The translations under genes and the position numbers were made by a program. Shown piece after piece: positions 38,741-47,043 of a stretch of 64,000 nt of DNA (position 1 is its first letter; each line of letters begins with the position of its first letter). The notes beneath the pieces are model-generated. The model was not told the DNA's origin and did not search any database. It was given only the letters and a program-made list of their open reading frames with translations. Source of the stretch: Thermus thermophilus HB8 (GTDB lineage: Bacteria; Deinococcota; Deinococci; Deinococcales; Thermaceae); NCBI RefSeq assembly GCF_000091545.1, contig NC_006461.1, positions 681,564-745,563 on the forward strand, in the 5' to 3' direction.

Positions 38741-39400
38741 CTAGCCTAAGGGCTCCACCCCCACCGCCTGGGCGAGGGCCCGGGGCAGGAGGTAGACCTC
38801 CCCCTCCACCTCCACCCGCACCCCCTCGCCCCTCTCCAGGATCCGGAGGGGCTTTCCCGGCACCAGGCCGAGCCGGGCGAGGAGGTTCAGGGTGCCCCGG
38901 TCCTGGGCCAGGGCGCGGGCCACCCGGGCCCGCCCCAGGGGGGCCTCGGTGAGGGGGAGGGCCTTGGAGGAGGGAAGGGTCAGGTCCTTGGTGGGGATGG
39001 GGTCCCCGTGGGGGTCAAAGGGGGGGTGGCCCAGGTACTCGGCGATCCTTTCCTCCAGGTCCTCGCTGATCACGTGCTCCAGCCTTTCCGCCTCCTGGTG
39101 GACCTCCTCCCAGCCGTAGCCCAGGGCCTGGTGGAGGTAGGCCTCGAGGAGGCGGTGGTGGCGCAGGACCTCGAGGGCCACCTTCCTCCCCCGCTCCGTG
39201 AGCCGGGCCCCCCGGTAGGGCTCGTGCTCCAGGAGGCCAAGGGCCTTGAGCTTCTTCAGCATCTCCGTCACGGAGGGCGGCTTGACCGAGAGTCGCTCCG
39301 CCAGGGCCTGCGTGGGGACGGGCCCCCCGAGGGCCTCCTCCAGAAGAAAGAGGTGCTTTAGGTAATCCTCCTGGGCCTCGGTGAGGGGCGGCCTCGCCAT
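38741..39400 (-). CDS. DtxR/MntR-family metal-dependent repressor
   Basis: 219 aa. An N-terminal winged helix-turn-helix (EAQEDYLKHLFLL, LAERLSVKPPSVTEMLKKLKALGL) is followed by the metal-binding dimer domain with the typical HHRLLEAYLHQALGY, EVHQEAERLEHVIS and GHPPFDPHGDPIP. A C-terminal FeoA/SH3-like domain follows (about 145-215). This full-length three-domain form is closer to iron-responsive IdeR/DtxR than to short MntR. It is divergent from gamma-glutamyltransferase with only 23 bp between the start codons, so it may cover that promoter. Confidence 0.92.
   Translation of the reverse strand: MARPPLTEAQEDYLKHLFLLEEALGGPVPTQALAERLSVKPPSVTEMLKKLKALGLLEHEPYRGARLTERGRKVALEVLRHHRLLEAYLHQALGYGWEEVHQEAERLEHVISEDLEERIAEYLGHPPFDPHGDPIPTKDLTLPSSKALPLTEAPLGRARVARALAQDRGTLNLLARLGLVPGKPLRILERGEGVRVEVEGEVYLLPRALAQAVGVEPLG
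38743..38748 (-). promoter_or_regulatory. -10 box TAGGCT of the aldolase remnant
   Basis: On the minus strand TAGGCT, AGGGGC, ATG 38736; it overlaps the stop codon of the DtxR-family gene. The promoter remains intact although the gene is damaged. Confidence 0.5.
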
Positions 39401-39411
39401 CCCCCTAAAGG

Positions 39412-39417
39412 TAGCAT
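39412..39417 (+). promoter_or_regulatory. -10 box TAGCAT of ggt
   Basis: TAGCAT, GGAAGC (6 nt), ATG 39424. The -35 region would fall within the divergent DtxR-family coding sequence. Confidence 0.55.
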
Positions 39418-39423
39418 GGAAGC

Positions 39424-40998
39424 ATGGACCTCACCCACTACCCCTACCCCTCCCGCCGCCACGTGGTCTTGGGAAGGCGGGGCGCGGTGGCCACGAGCCA
39501 GCCCCTTGCCGCTTTGGCGGGGATGGAGATGCTCCAAAAGGGGGGAAGCGCCGTGGACGCCGCCGTTGCCATGGCCGCCTGCCTCACCGTGGTGGAGCCC
39601 ACCTCCAACGGGATCGGGGGGGACCTCTTCGCCCTGGTGTGGGACGGAACCCTCCACGGCCTGAACGCCTCCGGGAAAAGCCCCATGGCCCTCACCCCGG
39701 AAAGGCTTCCCGGGAGGATGCCGGAGCGGGGCTGGCTTCCCGTGACCGTGCCGGGGGCGGTCTCGGGGTGGCGGGCCCTGCACGAGCGCTGGGGCAGGCT
39801 TCCCTTCGCCGAGGTCCTCGTCCCCGCCATCCGTTACGCCGAGGAAGGCTTCCCCGTGGGGCCGGAGACGGCGAGGAGCTGGCGGCGGGCAGAAGGCGTC
39901 TTCCTCCCCCTGGAGGGGCCGGAGTTTGGGCCCTTCAAGGAGGTCTTCTTCCCCGGGGGGAGGGCCCCAAGGGCGGGAGAGGTGTGGCGAAGCCCCCTCC
40001 ACGCCAAGACCCTCAGGGAGATCGCCGGGTCCTACGGGGAAAGCCTTTACCGGGGAGCCCTGGCCGAGGCCCTCCTCCGCTTCAGCGAGGCCACGGGGGG
40101 GCTCCTTACCCGGGAGGACCTCGAGGCCCACGCCCCGGAGTGGGTGACGCCCCTTTCCACGGAGTACAAGGGGCTCACCGTCTGGGAGCTTCCCCCAAAC
40201 GGCCAGGGGGTGGCGGTCCTCCTCGCCCTGAACCTTCTGGAGGGGTTTGACCTGAGGCCGGAGGACCCTTGGAGCTACCACGTCCAGATTGAGGCCATGC
40301 GCCTCGCTTTGGTGGACACCTACCGCTTCGTGGCCGACCCGCGGCACATGGAGCTCGCCCCCGAGGCCTTCCTCTCCAAGGCCTACGCGGCGGAAAGGCG
40401 GAGGCTCATCGGGGAAAGGGCCCTTCCCCGGGTCCTTCCCGGCCTCCGCCCCGAGGGCACGGTCTACCTCGCGGCGGCGGACGGGGAGGTGATGGTCTCC
40501 CTCATCCAGTCCAACTACCAGGGGTTCGGCTCCGGGGTTTTGGTGCCGGGAACGGGGATCGCCCTGCAGAACCGGGGCCTGGGGTTTTCCCTGGAGGAGG
40601 GGCACCCGAACCGGGTGGGTCCGGGAAAGAGGCCCTTCCACACCATCATCCCGGGCTTCCTCACCCGGGAGGGGAAGCCCCTTGGGCCCTTTGGGGTCAT
40701 GGGGGGGTTCATGCAGCCCCAGGGGCACGTCCAGGTGGTGGTGGGCCTGGCGGACTTCGGCCTGAACCCCCAGGCGGCCCTGGACCGGCCCCGCTGGCAG
40801 GTGGTGCCGGGGGACGAGGTGCTGCTTGAGCCCGGCATCCCCCAGGCCACGGCGCTTTTCCTCAAGGACCTGGGGCATAGGGTGCGCTACGAGGCGGAGT
40901 ACGGCCTCTTCGGGCGGGGGCAGGCGGTCTTCCGTCTCGGGGAGGCCCTCGTGGGGGCGAGCGACCCCCGGGCCGAGGGGCTCGCCTTGGCGTGGTAG
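39424..40998 (+). CDS. ggt: Gamma-glutamyltransferase family protein
   Basis: 524 aa Ntn-hydrolase precursor. It begins without a signal peptide (MDLTHYPYPSRRHVVLGRRG), so it is probably cytosolic, unlike E. coli Ggt. Large-chain motifs include GGSAVDAAVAMAACLTVVEP and NGIGGDLFALVWDG. Autocleavage should occur before the Thr of GTVYLAAADG (about residue 344), giving the catalytic N-terminal Thr, followed by VSLIQSNYQGFGSG and VPGTGIALQNRG. It could act on gamma-glutamyl peptides or as a cephalosporin/oxamate-type acylase-like enzyme; the substrate cannot be told from sequence. Confidence 0.92.
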   Translation: MDLTHYPYPSRRHVVLGRRGAVATSQPLAALAGMEMLQKGGSAVDAAVAMAACLTVVEPTSNGIGGDLFALVWDGTLHGLNASGKSPMALTPERLPGRMPERGWLPVTVPGAVSGWRALHERWGRLPFAEVLVPAIRYAEEGFPVGPETARSWRRAEGVFLPLEGPEFGPFKEVFFPGGRAPRAGEVWRSPLHAKTLREIAGSYGESLYRGALAEALLRFSEATGGLLTREDLEAHAPEWVTPLSTEYKGLTVWELPPNGQGVAVLLALNLLEGFDLRPEDPWSYHVQIEAMRLALVDTYRFVADPRHMELAPEAFLSKAYAAERRRLIGERALPRVLPGLRPEGTVYLAAADGEVMVSLIQSNYQGFGSGVLVPGTGIALQNRGLGFSLEEGHPNRVGPGKRPFHTIIPGFLTREGKPLGPFGVMGGFMQPQGHVQVVVGLADFGLNPQAALDRPRWQVVPGDEVLLEPGIPQATALFLKDLGHRVRYEAEYGLFGRGQAVFRLGEALVGASDPRAEGLALAW

Positions 40999-41001
40999 TT
41001 T
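40996..41001 (+). promoter_or_regulatory. -10 box TAGTTT overlapping the ggt stop
   Basis: The TAG stop of ggt forms the first half of TAGTTT; GGAGCC (6 nt) then ATG 41008. The GGAG could also serve as a Shine-Dalgarno on a ggt read-through transcript. Confidence 0.5.
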
Positions 41002-41007
41002 GGAGCC

Positions 41008-42201
41008 ATGAAGGCGAAGGGGTTTTTCTTGGGGCTACTCGCCCTCCTGGGCGGGTTCGGCGGGGCGGAGGGGCTTGGGGACCCTATGGCGGGGAGGCTG
41101 GAGCGGGAGGCGGAGGTGCTCCTTCGCCTCTTCACGGAGGAGGTCCGCGAGGAGGCCTTCGCTCCCGGCTTCCTCGCCCAGGTGCCCGCGGCCCAGGTGG
41201 CGGCCATCGTGGCCCGGCTGAAGGCCAACCTGGGGGAGCCCGAGGGGGCGCGGCCCCTGGAGCCGGGAAGGTACCTCTTGGAGCTTGAGCGGGGGTATGT
41301 GCCCGCCCGCATCAGCTTGGACCGGGAGGGGCGCATCGCGGGCCTCTTCTTTGAGCCCCCCGTGGCCAAGCTGGGAAGCCTCGAGGAGGCCCTGGAGGCC
41401 TTCCGGGGCCTTTCGGGGCGGGTGGGGCTGTGGGTGGAGCGGGACGGGAGGCCTGTCTTGGCCCTGGAGGAGGACACGCCTCTGGCCGTGGCCTCGGCCT
41501 TCAAGCTTCTGGTCCTCGCCGCCTTGCGCGAGGAGGTGGAGGCGGGGAGGCGGGCGTGGGACGAGGTGGTCCGCCTGGAGGAGGCGTGGAAGAGCCTGCC
41601 CTCCGGCTTGCTCCAGGGCTGGCCGGAGGGGAGCCCCTTGACCCTCCACACCCTGGCGGCCCTCATGATCTCCCTCTCCGACAACACCGCCACGGACGCC
41701 CTCATCGCCCTCCTCGGGCGGGAGCGCCTCGAGGCCCTCTCCCCCCGCAACCGCCCCTTCCTCACCACCAGGGAGGCCTTCGGCCTCGCCGCCCGGGGGA
41801 ACCGGGACCTCTTGGCGGCCTTCCGCGACGGGGACCTGGAGGCCAAGCGCCGGACCCTGGAGGCCCTGAGGGCCCGGGGCCTGCCCCAGGTAGTGGACCT
41901 GCCCCTAGACCCCGGGGACTGGCCGCCCGAGGCGGACTGGCGCTTTACCCCGAGGGAGCTCTGCCGCTGGATGGGGAAGGTGGCGGACCTTCCCCTCATG
42001 GGCATCAACCCCGGGGTGGCCGCCTTCGGCTGGGACCGGGTGGCCTACAAGGGGGGCTCGAGGCCCGGGGTCCTGAGCCTGGTCCACGGCCTTTCCCGCG
42101 GCAAAAGCCGCTACTGCGTGGCCTTCGTGTGGAACGGGGAGGAGGTGGACGAGCTCAAGGCCTTCACCCTCTACGGGGGGCTTTTGGACCTTCTTCCCTA
42201 A
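41008..42201 (+). CDS. Class A beta-lactamase-fold serine hydrolase, ORF12-like
   Basis: 397 aa, secreted (signal peptide about 1-20). Residues 30-125 form an N-terminal domain like that in ORF12-type proteins (FLAQVPAAQVAAIVARL, YVPARISLDREGRIAGLFFEPP). The C-terminal domain is a penicillin-recognising fold with SxxK in VASAFKLL (about Ser 164), SDN in SLSDNTATDAL (about 223) and KGG instead of KTG in VAYKGGSRPGV (about 347). The general base Glu of true class A enzymes is not obvious. A resistance role is doubtful; peptidoglycan- or ester-directed hydrolysis is more likely. The stop overlaps the convergent gene's stop by 4 bp (CTAA). Confidence 0.85.
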   Translation: MKAKGFFLGLLALLGGFGGAEGLGDPMAGRLEREAEVLLRLFTEEVREEAFAPGFLAQVPAAQVAAIVARLKANLGEPEGARPLEPGRYLLELERGYVPARISLDREGRIAGLFFEPPVAKLGSLEEALEAFRGLSGRVGLWVERDGRPVLALEEDTPLAVASAFKLLVLAALREEVEAGRRAWDEVVRLEEAWKSLPSGLLQGWPEGSPLTLHTLAALMISLSDNTATDALIALLGRERLEALSPRNRPFLTTREAFGLAARGNRDLLAAFRDGDLEAKRRTLEALRARGLPQVVDLPLDPGDWPPEADWRFTPRELCRWMGKVADLPLMGINPGVAAFGWDRVAYKGGSRPGVLSLVHGLSRGKSRYCVAFVWNGEEVDELKAFTLYGGLLDLLP

Positions 42202-42911
42202 AGCGGATAGGCGAACCCCAGGAGGCTCTTCGCCCCAAGCCGTTCCTGGAGGTCTTGGGGCAGGGGGGAGAGGCGCGCCTTCTGCAGGGTAAGGTTCGCC
42301 TTGAGCCCTTCCTCCAAGGCCCTTCGCCAGGAGGGGGGTGCGGCCTTGCCCAGGTTCAGGTAGGCCCGGACGGGTCTTCCGGCGAAGGCCCGCCCCCAGA
42401 ACTCCGCGAAGGCGGCGGGGACCTGGCCTTCCGGCACGGGCAAGGGGGGTAGGCGGAGGCGCTCGCCCTCTAGGGCGAAGAGGGCGTGGAAGCCCAGGCG
42501 CATGACCAACTTTCCTCCCGGGGGAAGCCAGCCTTGGCGTCCTAGGGCCTCGGGGTCGGCGGAGGCCAGGTATAGGCGGCCTTCCCGTTCCACCCGCCGT
42601 AACTCGGCGAGCACGTCCTCCGGGTCCGCCCTGCCGAGGAGCTCCTCGGCCCGCTCGTGCAGGGCCTGAAGGCCTGGGCCGAAGAGGGAGGTGGCGTGGA
42701 GGAGGATGCGGCCCGGGTACCGCTCCCGAAGGGCTTCCGCCAGGGCCAGGTGGGCGCCGAAGGGGGGTCGGGTCATCAAAAGAAGAACGCGGTCGTAAAG
42801 GGCGAGAAGCCGCTTGCAGGCCCCTTCTAAACTCTCCTTGATTGGATCCCAGATAAATGGGTCGTTCTCCCTGGAAAGGCCTCTTCTTTCCGAAAGCAAA
42901 CCTAGCTCCAT
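42198..42911 (-). CDS. Unknown soluble protein
   Basis: 237 aa, no signal peptide or membrane helix, no family recognised. The N-terminal third is helical (DPIKESLEGACKRLLALYDRVLLLM), and an alpha/beta segment follows (GRILLHATSLFGPGLQALHERAEELLG). The C-terminus contains an R-x-Y-LN segment. A TAGACT box (42926-42921) lies 9 nt before the ATG, and a GGACA-AA-TGTCC inverted repeat (42941-42952) lies just upstream and may be an operator. Slightly less GC-rich than its neighbours. Confidence 0.7.
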   Translation of the reverse strand: MELGLLSERRGLSRENDPFIWDPIKESLEGACKRLLALYDRVLLLMTRPPFGAHLALAEALRERYPGRILLHATSLFGPGLQALHERAEELLGRADPEDVLAELRRVEREGRLYLASADPEALGRQGWLPPGGKLVMRLGFHALFALEGERLRLPPLPVPEGQVPAAFAEFWGRAFAGRPVRAYLNLGKAAPPSWRRALEEGLKANLTLQKARLSPLPQDLQERLGAKSLLGFAYPL

Positions 42912-42920
42912 GCGAAGAGG

Positions 42921-42952
42921 AGTCTAGGCGGCGGTCCCGGGGACAAATGTCC
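42921..42952 (-). promoter_or_regulatory. -10 box TAGACT and inverted repeat GGACAAATGTCC
   Basis: TAGACT at 42926-42921 is 9 nt before ATG 42911. The 12-bp inverted repeat at 42941-42952 sits in the position of the -35 region and is therefore a candidate repressor or activator site; the binding protein is unknown. Confidence 0.4.
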
Positions 42953-42962
42953 TGGACTTGGT

Positions 42963-43874
42963 CTAAGAAAATGGCCCTTCGGCCCAGGGAGGCTTCCCAA
43001 GACCCAAAAGGCGCTTGAGTCCCAAGGCGGCCTCCACCCCCTGGGTGCCGTAGTTGTTGTTGAAGATGACGAAGACCCTTTCCGCTTGAGCGGCCAGGGT
43101 GCGGGTGGCCTCCGCCAGGTCCAAAAGCTCCTCCTCGGAGTAGCGCCAGTTGAAGCGCTCGTAGGGCTTTTGGTGAGGCCCCTTCCAGGTTTCGGCGTTC
43201 CTCCCGTGGCAGCGGAGGACGGCCACCTCCCGGGTGGGCTCCAAGACCCTGGGCGGGGCCTCGGGGTGGGGCGGGGCGTCCACGCTCACGTGGGCCAGGC
43301 CGAGGCGCATGAGCTCCCGCTTCACAAAGCCCCACGCGGTGTACCACCTGGGGTTGCGGAACTCCACGGCCACCAGGTAGCCCTGGGTTCTCTCCGCCAG
43401 CCGCTCCAGGTACCGGAAGCTCCGGGGCTTGGGCTCGGTCCAGGGGGGGAGGCCGAAGTGGAGGTAGCCCAGTTTCCCTGCCTCCCTTAAGGGGGCGAGG
43501 GACGCAAAGAAGCGGTTCCAGGCTTCCTCCACCACCTCCTCCGGCACCTCCCGCTGGGAGAGGTGGCCCTCCTTTTGGGGGAGGAGGGCCTGCAGGTCCT
43601 TGGGGAGGGCACTGGCCTCGAGGCCGTGCCCGGTGAAGGCGGAGTAGGCCTTGACGTGGAAGAGGAAGCCCTCAGGGGTCCTCTCCGCCCACTTCCGCAC
43701 CACCTCGAGGCGGGGGAGGGCGTAGAAGGTGCTGTCCACCTCCACGGTATCAAAGTGCTGGGCGTAGTAGCGGAGGCGCCTTTCCGGGTGGTTCCTCACC
43801 CCGGGGGGGTACCAGCCGGAGGCGAGGAGGGTGGGGTCGGTCCAGCTGGCCGTGCCCACGCGGATCTCGGCCAC
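42963..43874 (-). CDS. DUF72 (YecE-like) family protein
   Basis: 303 aa TIM-barrel-like family of unproven function. Hallmarks are IRVGTASWTDPTL at the N-terminus, GWYPPGV, RLRYYAQHFDTVEVDSTFYALP (about 35-55), FLFHVKAYSAFTGH, VAVEFRNPRWY and the C-terminal VFVIFNNNYGTQGVEAALGL. The GTG start at 43874 is supported by a TAGACT box exactly 6 nt upstream; an upstream start would lie in the metX 3' end. Confidence 0.93.
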   Translation of the reverse strand: MAEIRVGTASWTDPTLLASGWYPPGVRNHPERRLRYYAQHFDTVEVDSTFYALPRLEVVRKWAERTPEGFLFHVKAYSAFTGHGLEASALPKDLQALLPQKEGHLSQREVPEEVVEEAWNRFFASLAPLREAGKLGYLHFGLPPWTEPKPRSFRYLERLAERTQGYLVAVEFRNPRWYTAWGFVKRELMRLGLAHVSVDAPPHPEAPPRVLEPTREVAVLRCHGRNAETWKGPHQKPYERFNWRYSEEELLDLAEATRTLAAQAERVFVIFNNNYGTQGVEAALGLKRLLGLGKPPWAEGPFS

Positions 43875-43880
43875 GGCCCC

Positions 43881-43886
43881 AGTCTA
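43881..43886 (-). promoter_or_regulatory. -10 box TAGACT before the DUF72 GTG start
   Basis: Minus strand TAGACT, GGGGCC (6 nt), GTG 43874. The box overlaps the final codons of metX. Confidence 0.5.
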
Positions 43887-45026
43887 CGGGAGGAAGGCGT
43901 CCAGGATCTCCTCCACCTGGTCGGTCTCTATGAGGAAGGCGTCGTGCCCGTGGGGGCTTTTGATCTCCCGGTAGCGGGCCCCCGCCGCCTTGGCCGCCTG
44001 CCTCACCTCCCAGGCGGGGTAGAGGAGGTCGGTGTCAATGCCCACGAAGAGGGAGGGGATGGCCCTGAGGCGCTTCAGGGCCTCCTCCACCCCGCCCCGG
44101 CCCCGGCCCACGTCGTGGGTGTCCATGGCCCGGGAGAGGACGAGGTAGCTCTCGGCGTGGAAGCGCCGGAGGAACTTCTCCCCCTGGTAGTCCAGGTAGG
44201 TTTCCCCGAGCTCGGGCTCCGCGCCCCAGCGGGCCTCAAACCCCTCGGGGGCCCGGTAGCTCATCATGGCGATCCCCCGGGCGAGGGCCATGCCCTTGGG
44301 GGCAGGGTTGCCCTTCTGGTACTCGGGGTCTTGGAGGATGGCCTGGCGGGAGAGGTGGTTGAAGGCCCGGGCCCAGGGGCCGTGCCGCGCGGGGGCCGCC
44401 AGGACCACGAGCTTCTTCACCCTCTCCGGGTACATGAGGGCGAACTCCAGGGCCACCATCCCCCCGAGGCTCCCCCCGATGACGATGGCCTTCTCCACCC
44501 CCAGATGGTCCAGAAGCCTCGCCTGGGCCCGGGCCAGGTCGCGGATGGTAAGGGGAGGGAAGTCCCTCCCGTAGGGGCGGCCCGTGCGGGGGTCTAGGGA
44601 GAGGGGGCCGGTGGAGCCGTAGCAGCTTCCCAGGTGGTTGGCGGAGACCACGTAGTAGAGGGCGGGGTCCAGGATCCGCCCGGGCCCCACCAAGCTGTCC
44701 CACCACCCTTCCCGGCCGAAGGCCTGCTCCAGGGGGGAGAGGCTTCTAAAGGTTTCCTCGTCGTAGGTCCCCGCCAGGTGGGCGCTCCCCGTGAGGGCGT
44801 GGAAGACGAGGACGGCGTTATCCCGCCTGCGGGAGAGGGTCCCGTAGGTCTCAAAGCGGAGGCGCACCTCGGGGAGGTACCCCCCGAGCTCCGTGTAGAA
44901 CCCCTCCCGCCTGGGGAAGAGGACGGCGGTGCGGGGCTTGGGCGGGGGGATGGAGAGGGGGGAGCGGGGGGGCTTGAGGAGGAGGGCCTCGTGCTCCCCC
45001 CAGGCCTCGAGGGCGATCTCGCTCAT
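43884..45026 (-). CDS. metX: Homoserine O-acetyltransferase
   Basis: 380 aa alpha/beta hydrolase-fold enzyme that acetylates homoserine with acetyl-CoA, giving the substrate of MetY. Family marks are VLVFHALTGSAHLAG, GPGRILDPALYYVVSANHLGSCYGSTGP (key residues about 95-122), nucleophile Ser in IGGSLGGMVALEFAL (about 162), Asp in IDTDLLYP (about 325) and His in SPHGHDAFL (about 358). The start overlaps the metY stop (ATGA), so both are under the SAM riboswitch. Confidence 0.96.
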   Translation of the reverse strand: MSEIALEAWGEHEALLLKPPRSPLSIPPPKPRTAVLFPRREGFYTELGGYLPEVRLRFETYGTLSRRRDNAVLVFHALTGSAHLAGTYDEETFRSLSPLEQAFGREGWWDSLVGPGRILDPALYYVVSANHLGSCYGSTGPLSLDPRTGRPYGRDFPPLTIRDLARAQARLLDHLGVEKAIVIGGSLGGMVALEFALMYPERVKKLVVLAAPARHGPWARAFNHLSRQAILQDPEYQKGNPAPKGMALARGIAMMSYRAPEGFEARWGAEPELGETYLDYQGEKFLRRFHAESYLVLSRAMDTHDVGRGRGGVEEALKRLRAIPSLFVGIDTDLLYPAWEVRQAAKAAGARYREIKSPHGHDAFLIETDQVEEILDAFLP

Positions 45027-46288
45027 GCCAACGCCTCCTTGAGCTCGGCCTTCAGGTCCTCCACGTGCTCCAGGCCCACGCTAAGCCGCACCATCTCCGG
45101 CGAAACCCCGGCCTGGGCCTGCTCCTCGGGGGAGAGCTGGGAGTGGGTGGTGGAGGCCGGGTGGATGGCGAGGGTGCGGGTGTCCCCCACGTTCGCCAGG
45201 TGGGAGATGAGCTTGAGCCGGGAGATGAAGCGCTTTGCCGCCTCATACCCGCCCTTCAGGCCGAAGGTGAGGACGGCCCCGGGCTTTCCCTTGAAGTACT
45301 TCTGGGCCCGGTCGTGGTGGGGGTGGTGGGGAAGCCCCGGGTAGTTCACCCAGGCCACCTGGGGCTGTTCCAGAAGCCAGTGGGCGAGGTGGAGGGTGTT
45401 TTCCACGTGACGCTCGGCCCTTAAGGAGAGGGTCTCCATGCCGAGGAGGACCACCCAGGCCTCAAAGGGCCCCAGGGCCTGTCCCTGGTCGCGCAGGCCG
45501 TCCACCCGGGCCTTGACGATGAAGGCGAGCTCCCCGAAGGCCTCGGTGAGCCTCAGGCCGTGGTAGCCGGGCTGGGGCTCGGTGAGGAGGGGGTAGCGGC
45601 CACCCTCCCAGGGGAAGTTCCCCCCGTCCACGATGGCCCCGGCGATCACCGCCCCATGACCCCCCACCCACTTGGTGAGGGAGTGGGTGACCAAAGCCGC
45701 CCCCCACGCCAGGGGCCTCAGGAGGTAGCCCCCCATGCCGAAGGTGTTGTCCACGATGAGGGCCACCCCCTTCTCCCGGGCGGCCTGGGCCAGGGCCTCG
45801 AGGTCGGGGATGTTGAGGGCGGGGTTGCCGATGGACTCCACCCACCAGGCCCGGGTCTTCTCGTCGGTGAGGGCCAAAAACTCCTCGGGGCGCTCCTCGC
45901 GGGAGGTGAAGCGCACCTCTATGCCGAGCCTTTTCAGGGTCACCTTGAACTGGTTGAAGGTGCCCCCGTAGAGGTTGGGGGTGGAGACGATGTTGTCCCC
46001 CGCCTGGGCCAAGGTGGTGAGGGCCAGGAACTGGGCGGCGTGGCCGCTTGCGGTGGCCAGGGCCGCCTTCCCCCCTTCCAGGGCGGCGAGGCGCTTTTCC
46101 AGCACGTCCACCGTGGGGTTCATGATGCGGGAGTAGATGTTCCCGAACTCCTTGAGGGCGAAGAGGTTGGCGGCGTGCTCGGGGCTTTTGAAGACGTAGC
46201 TCGTGGTGGGGTAGATGGGGACCTGGCGGCTTAGGGTGGTGGGTTCGGGCTCGTAACCGGCGTGGAGCTGTAGGGTCTCAAACCTCAT
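45023..46288 (-). CDS. metY: O-acetylhomoserine sulfhydrylase
   Basis: 421 aa PLP enzyme that makes homocysteine from O-acetylhomoserine and sulfide, so methionine is built by direct sulfhydrylation. Cys/Met-metabolism family motifs are GNIYSRIMNPT (about 52), ASGHAAQFLAL, VDNTFGMGGYLLRPL, PLP-Lys in HSLTKWVGGHG (about 207) and VGDTRTLAIHPASTTHSQL near residue 365. ATG 46288 has AAAGGAGGCC just upstream. Expression should fall when SAM is abundant, through the leader at 46359-46562. Confidence 0.97.
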   Translation of the reverse strand: MRFETLQLHAGYEPEPTTLSRQVPIYPTTSYVFKSPEHAANLFALKEFGNIYSRIMNPTVDVLEKRLAALEGGKAALATASGHAAQFLALTTLAQAGDNIVSTPNLYGGTFNQFKVTLKRLGIEVRFTSREERPEEFLALTDEKTRAWWVESIGNPALNIPDLEALAQAAREKGVALIVDNTFGMGGYLLRPLAWGAALVTHSLTKWVGGHGAVIAGAIVDGGNFPWEGGRYPLLTEPQPGYHGLRLTEAFGELAFIVKARVDGLRDQGQALGPFEAWVVLLGMETLSLRAERHVENTLHLAHWLLEQPQVAWVNYPGLPHHPHHDRAQKYFKGKPGAVLTFGLKGGYEAAKRFISRLKLISHLANVGDTRTLAIHPASTTHSQLSPEEQAQAGVSPEMVRLSVGLEHVEDLKAELKEALA

Positions 46289-46358
46289 CCTTGGCCTCCT
46301 TTCCAAAGTCCCGGCCAGGGGCATTTGGGTCACGCAGGGGTGTAACCTTGAAGGGGCC

Positions 46359-46402
46359 AAAAAAAGCCCCTTCCCGGCGTCCGTTCTCTCGCCAAGAAGG
46401 GG
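46359..46402 (-). terminator. Intrinsic terminator of the SAM riboswitch leader
   Basis: On the minus strand CCCCTT...GGCG / CGCC...AAGGGG with a small internal loop, followed by C and seven Ts (46365-46359). It lies between the aptamer and metY and is the off-state expression platform. Confidence 0.88.
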
Positions 46403-46425
46403 TTGGGCGTGGCGCTTACCCCCCT

Positions 46426-46562
46426 CTCTTATCGTCCCCGGGCGTTTCCCCCGCCCGGGCCGGCGTTGGCACCAGCCCCGCCCGCATCCGGCCATGGAAC
46501 GGAAGGGGCGGGAGGTTGCCGCGGCTTCACAGGGCCGTACCCTCCACCGCTCTGGATAAGAG
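46426..46562 (-). promoter_or_regulatory. SAM-I riboswitch (S box)
   Basis: Minus strand opens CTCTTATCCAGAGCGGTGGA and closes GATAAGAG, forming P1 (46562-46555 with 46433-46426). Inside are GGCCCTGTGAAGCCGCGGCAA and the GGTGCCAA segment, the conserved SAM-binding core. It controls metY-metX. A TACACT box at 46609-46604 is a reasonable promoter for the leader. Together with the terminator it explains the 332-bp stretch without a gene between metY and sufE. Confidence 0.96.
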
Positions 46563-46620
46563 AACGGGCTGGTTTTCGCCGCGCCCCGGCGCGGTTAGCC
46601 CCAAGTGTAGCCTTTCCGGC

Positions 46621-47031
46621 CTAGGAGGTCAAGGCCTTGCGCACCTGGGCCTGGAGCCGGAGGAGGGCCGCCTCCAGGCCCCGCAGGCGCAAGGGGGTAA
46701 AGAACTCCTCCAGGCCGTAGCCCCGGTAGAAGCCTGGGGGCACCTCCAGGACGGCCTCAGGGCTTTCCCCCTCGAGGCCCTCCCGGAGGAGGCCGGCGAA
46801 GGCCTTGACCGTGGGGGCCTCGTCGGGGACGTGGAAGTAGAGGCGCACCTTTCCCCCCTCCACGTCGGCGTGGACGAAGAAGGGCGTCTGGCACTCGTGG
46901 ACCCTCTCCAGCTCCACCCCGGGTGGGGGCGGGGGGACCTTGGCCGCGTACTCCAGGAGCACCTGGGATCGGAGCTCCTTGGGAAGGCTTTTGAAAAGCT
47001 CCAGGGCCTGCTTGAGCTTGGGCGGCACCAT
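46621..47031 (-). CDS. sufE: SufE-family sulfur acceptor
   Basis: 136 aa SufE/CsdE fold. Accepts persulfide sulfur from a cysteine desulfurase for Fe-S cluster or other sulfur-carrier synthesis. The active Cys is in VHECQTPFFV (about residue 47), followed by the conserved beta strand GKVRLYFHVPDEAPTVKAFAGLL. No suf or isc genes are adjacent. The start is supported by a TAAGGT box 6 nt upstream of the ATG. Confidence 0.9.
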   Translation of the reverse strand: MVPPKLKQALELFKSLPKELRSQVLLEYAAKVPPPPPGVELERVHECQTPFFVHADVEGGKVRLYFHVPDEAPTVKAFAGLLREGLEGESPEAVLEVPPGFYRGYGLEEFFTPLRLRGLEAALLRLQAQVRKALTS

Positions 47032-47037
47032 GCCTCC

Positions 47038-47043
47038 ACCTTA
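47038..47043 (-). promoter_or_regulatory. -10 box TAAGGT of sufE
   Basis: Minus strand TAAGGT, GGAGGC (6 nt), ATG 47031. The TAA is at the same time the stop codon of the upstream SDR gene, so sufE can be expressed both alone and by read-through (the GGAGG also serves as a Shine-Dalgarno). Confidence 0.55.

Noticed and set aside
41008..42201. Antibiotic-resistance class A beta-lactamase.
   Set aside because: Although SxxK and SDN are present, KTG is KGG, the ExxLN Glu is not evident and an extra N-terminal domain is present; a resistance label is not supported.
42941..42952. GGACAAATGTCC as a LexA/SOS box.
   Set aside because: Arms are only 5 bp and do not match a LexA consensus I know for this phylum; listed only as a possible operator.
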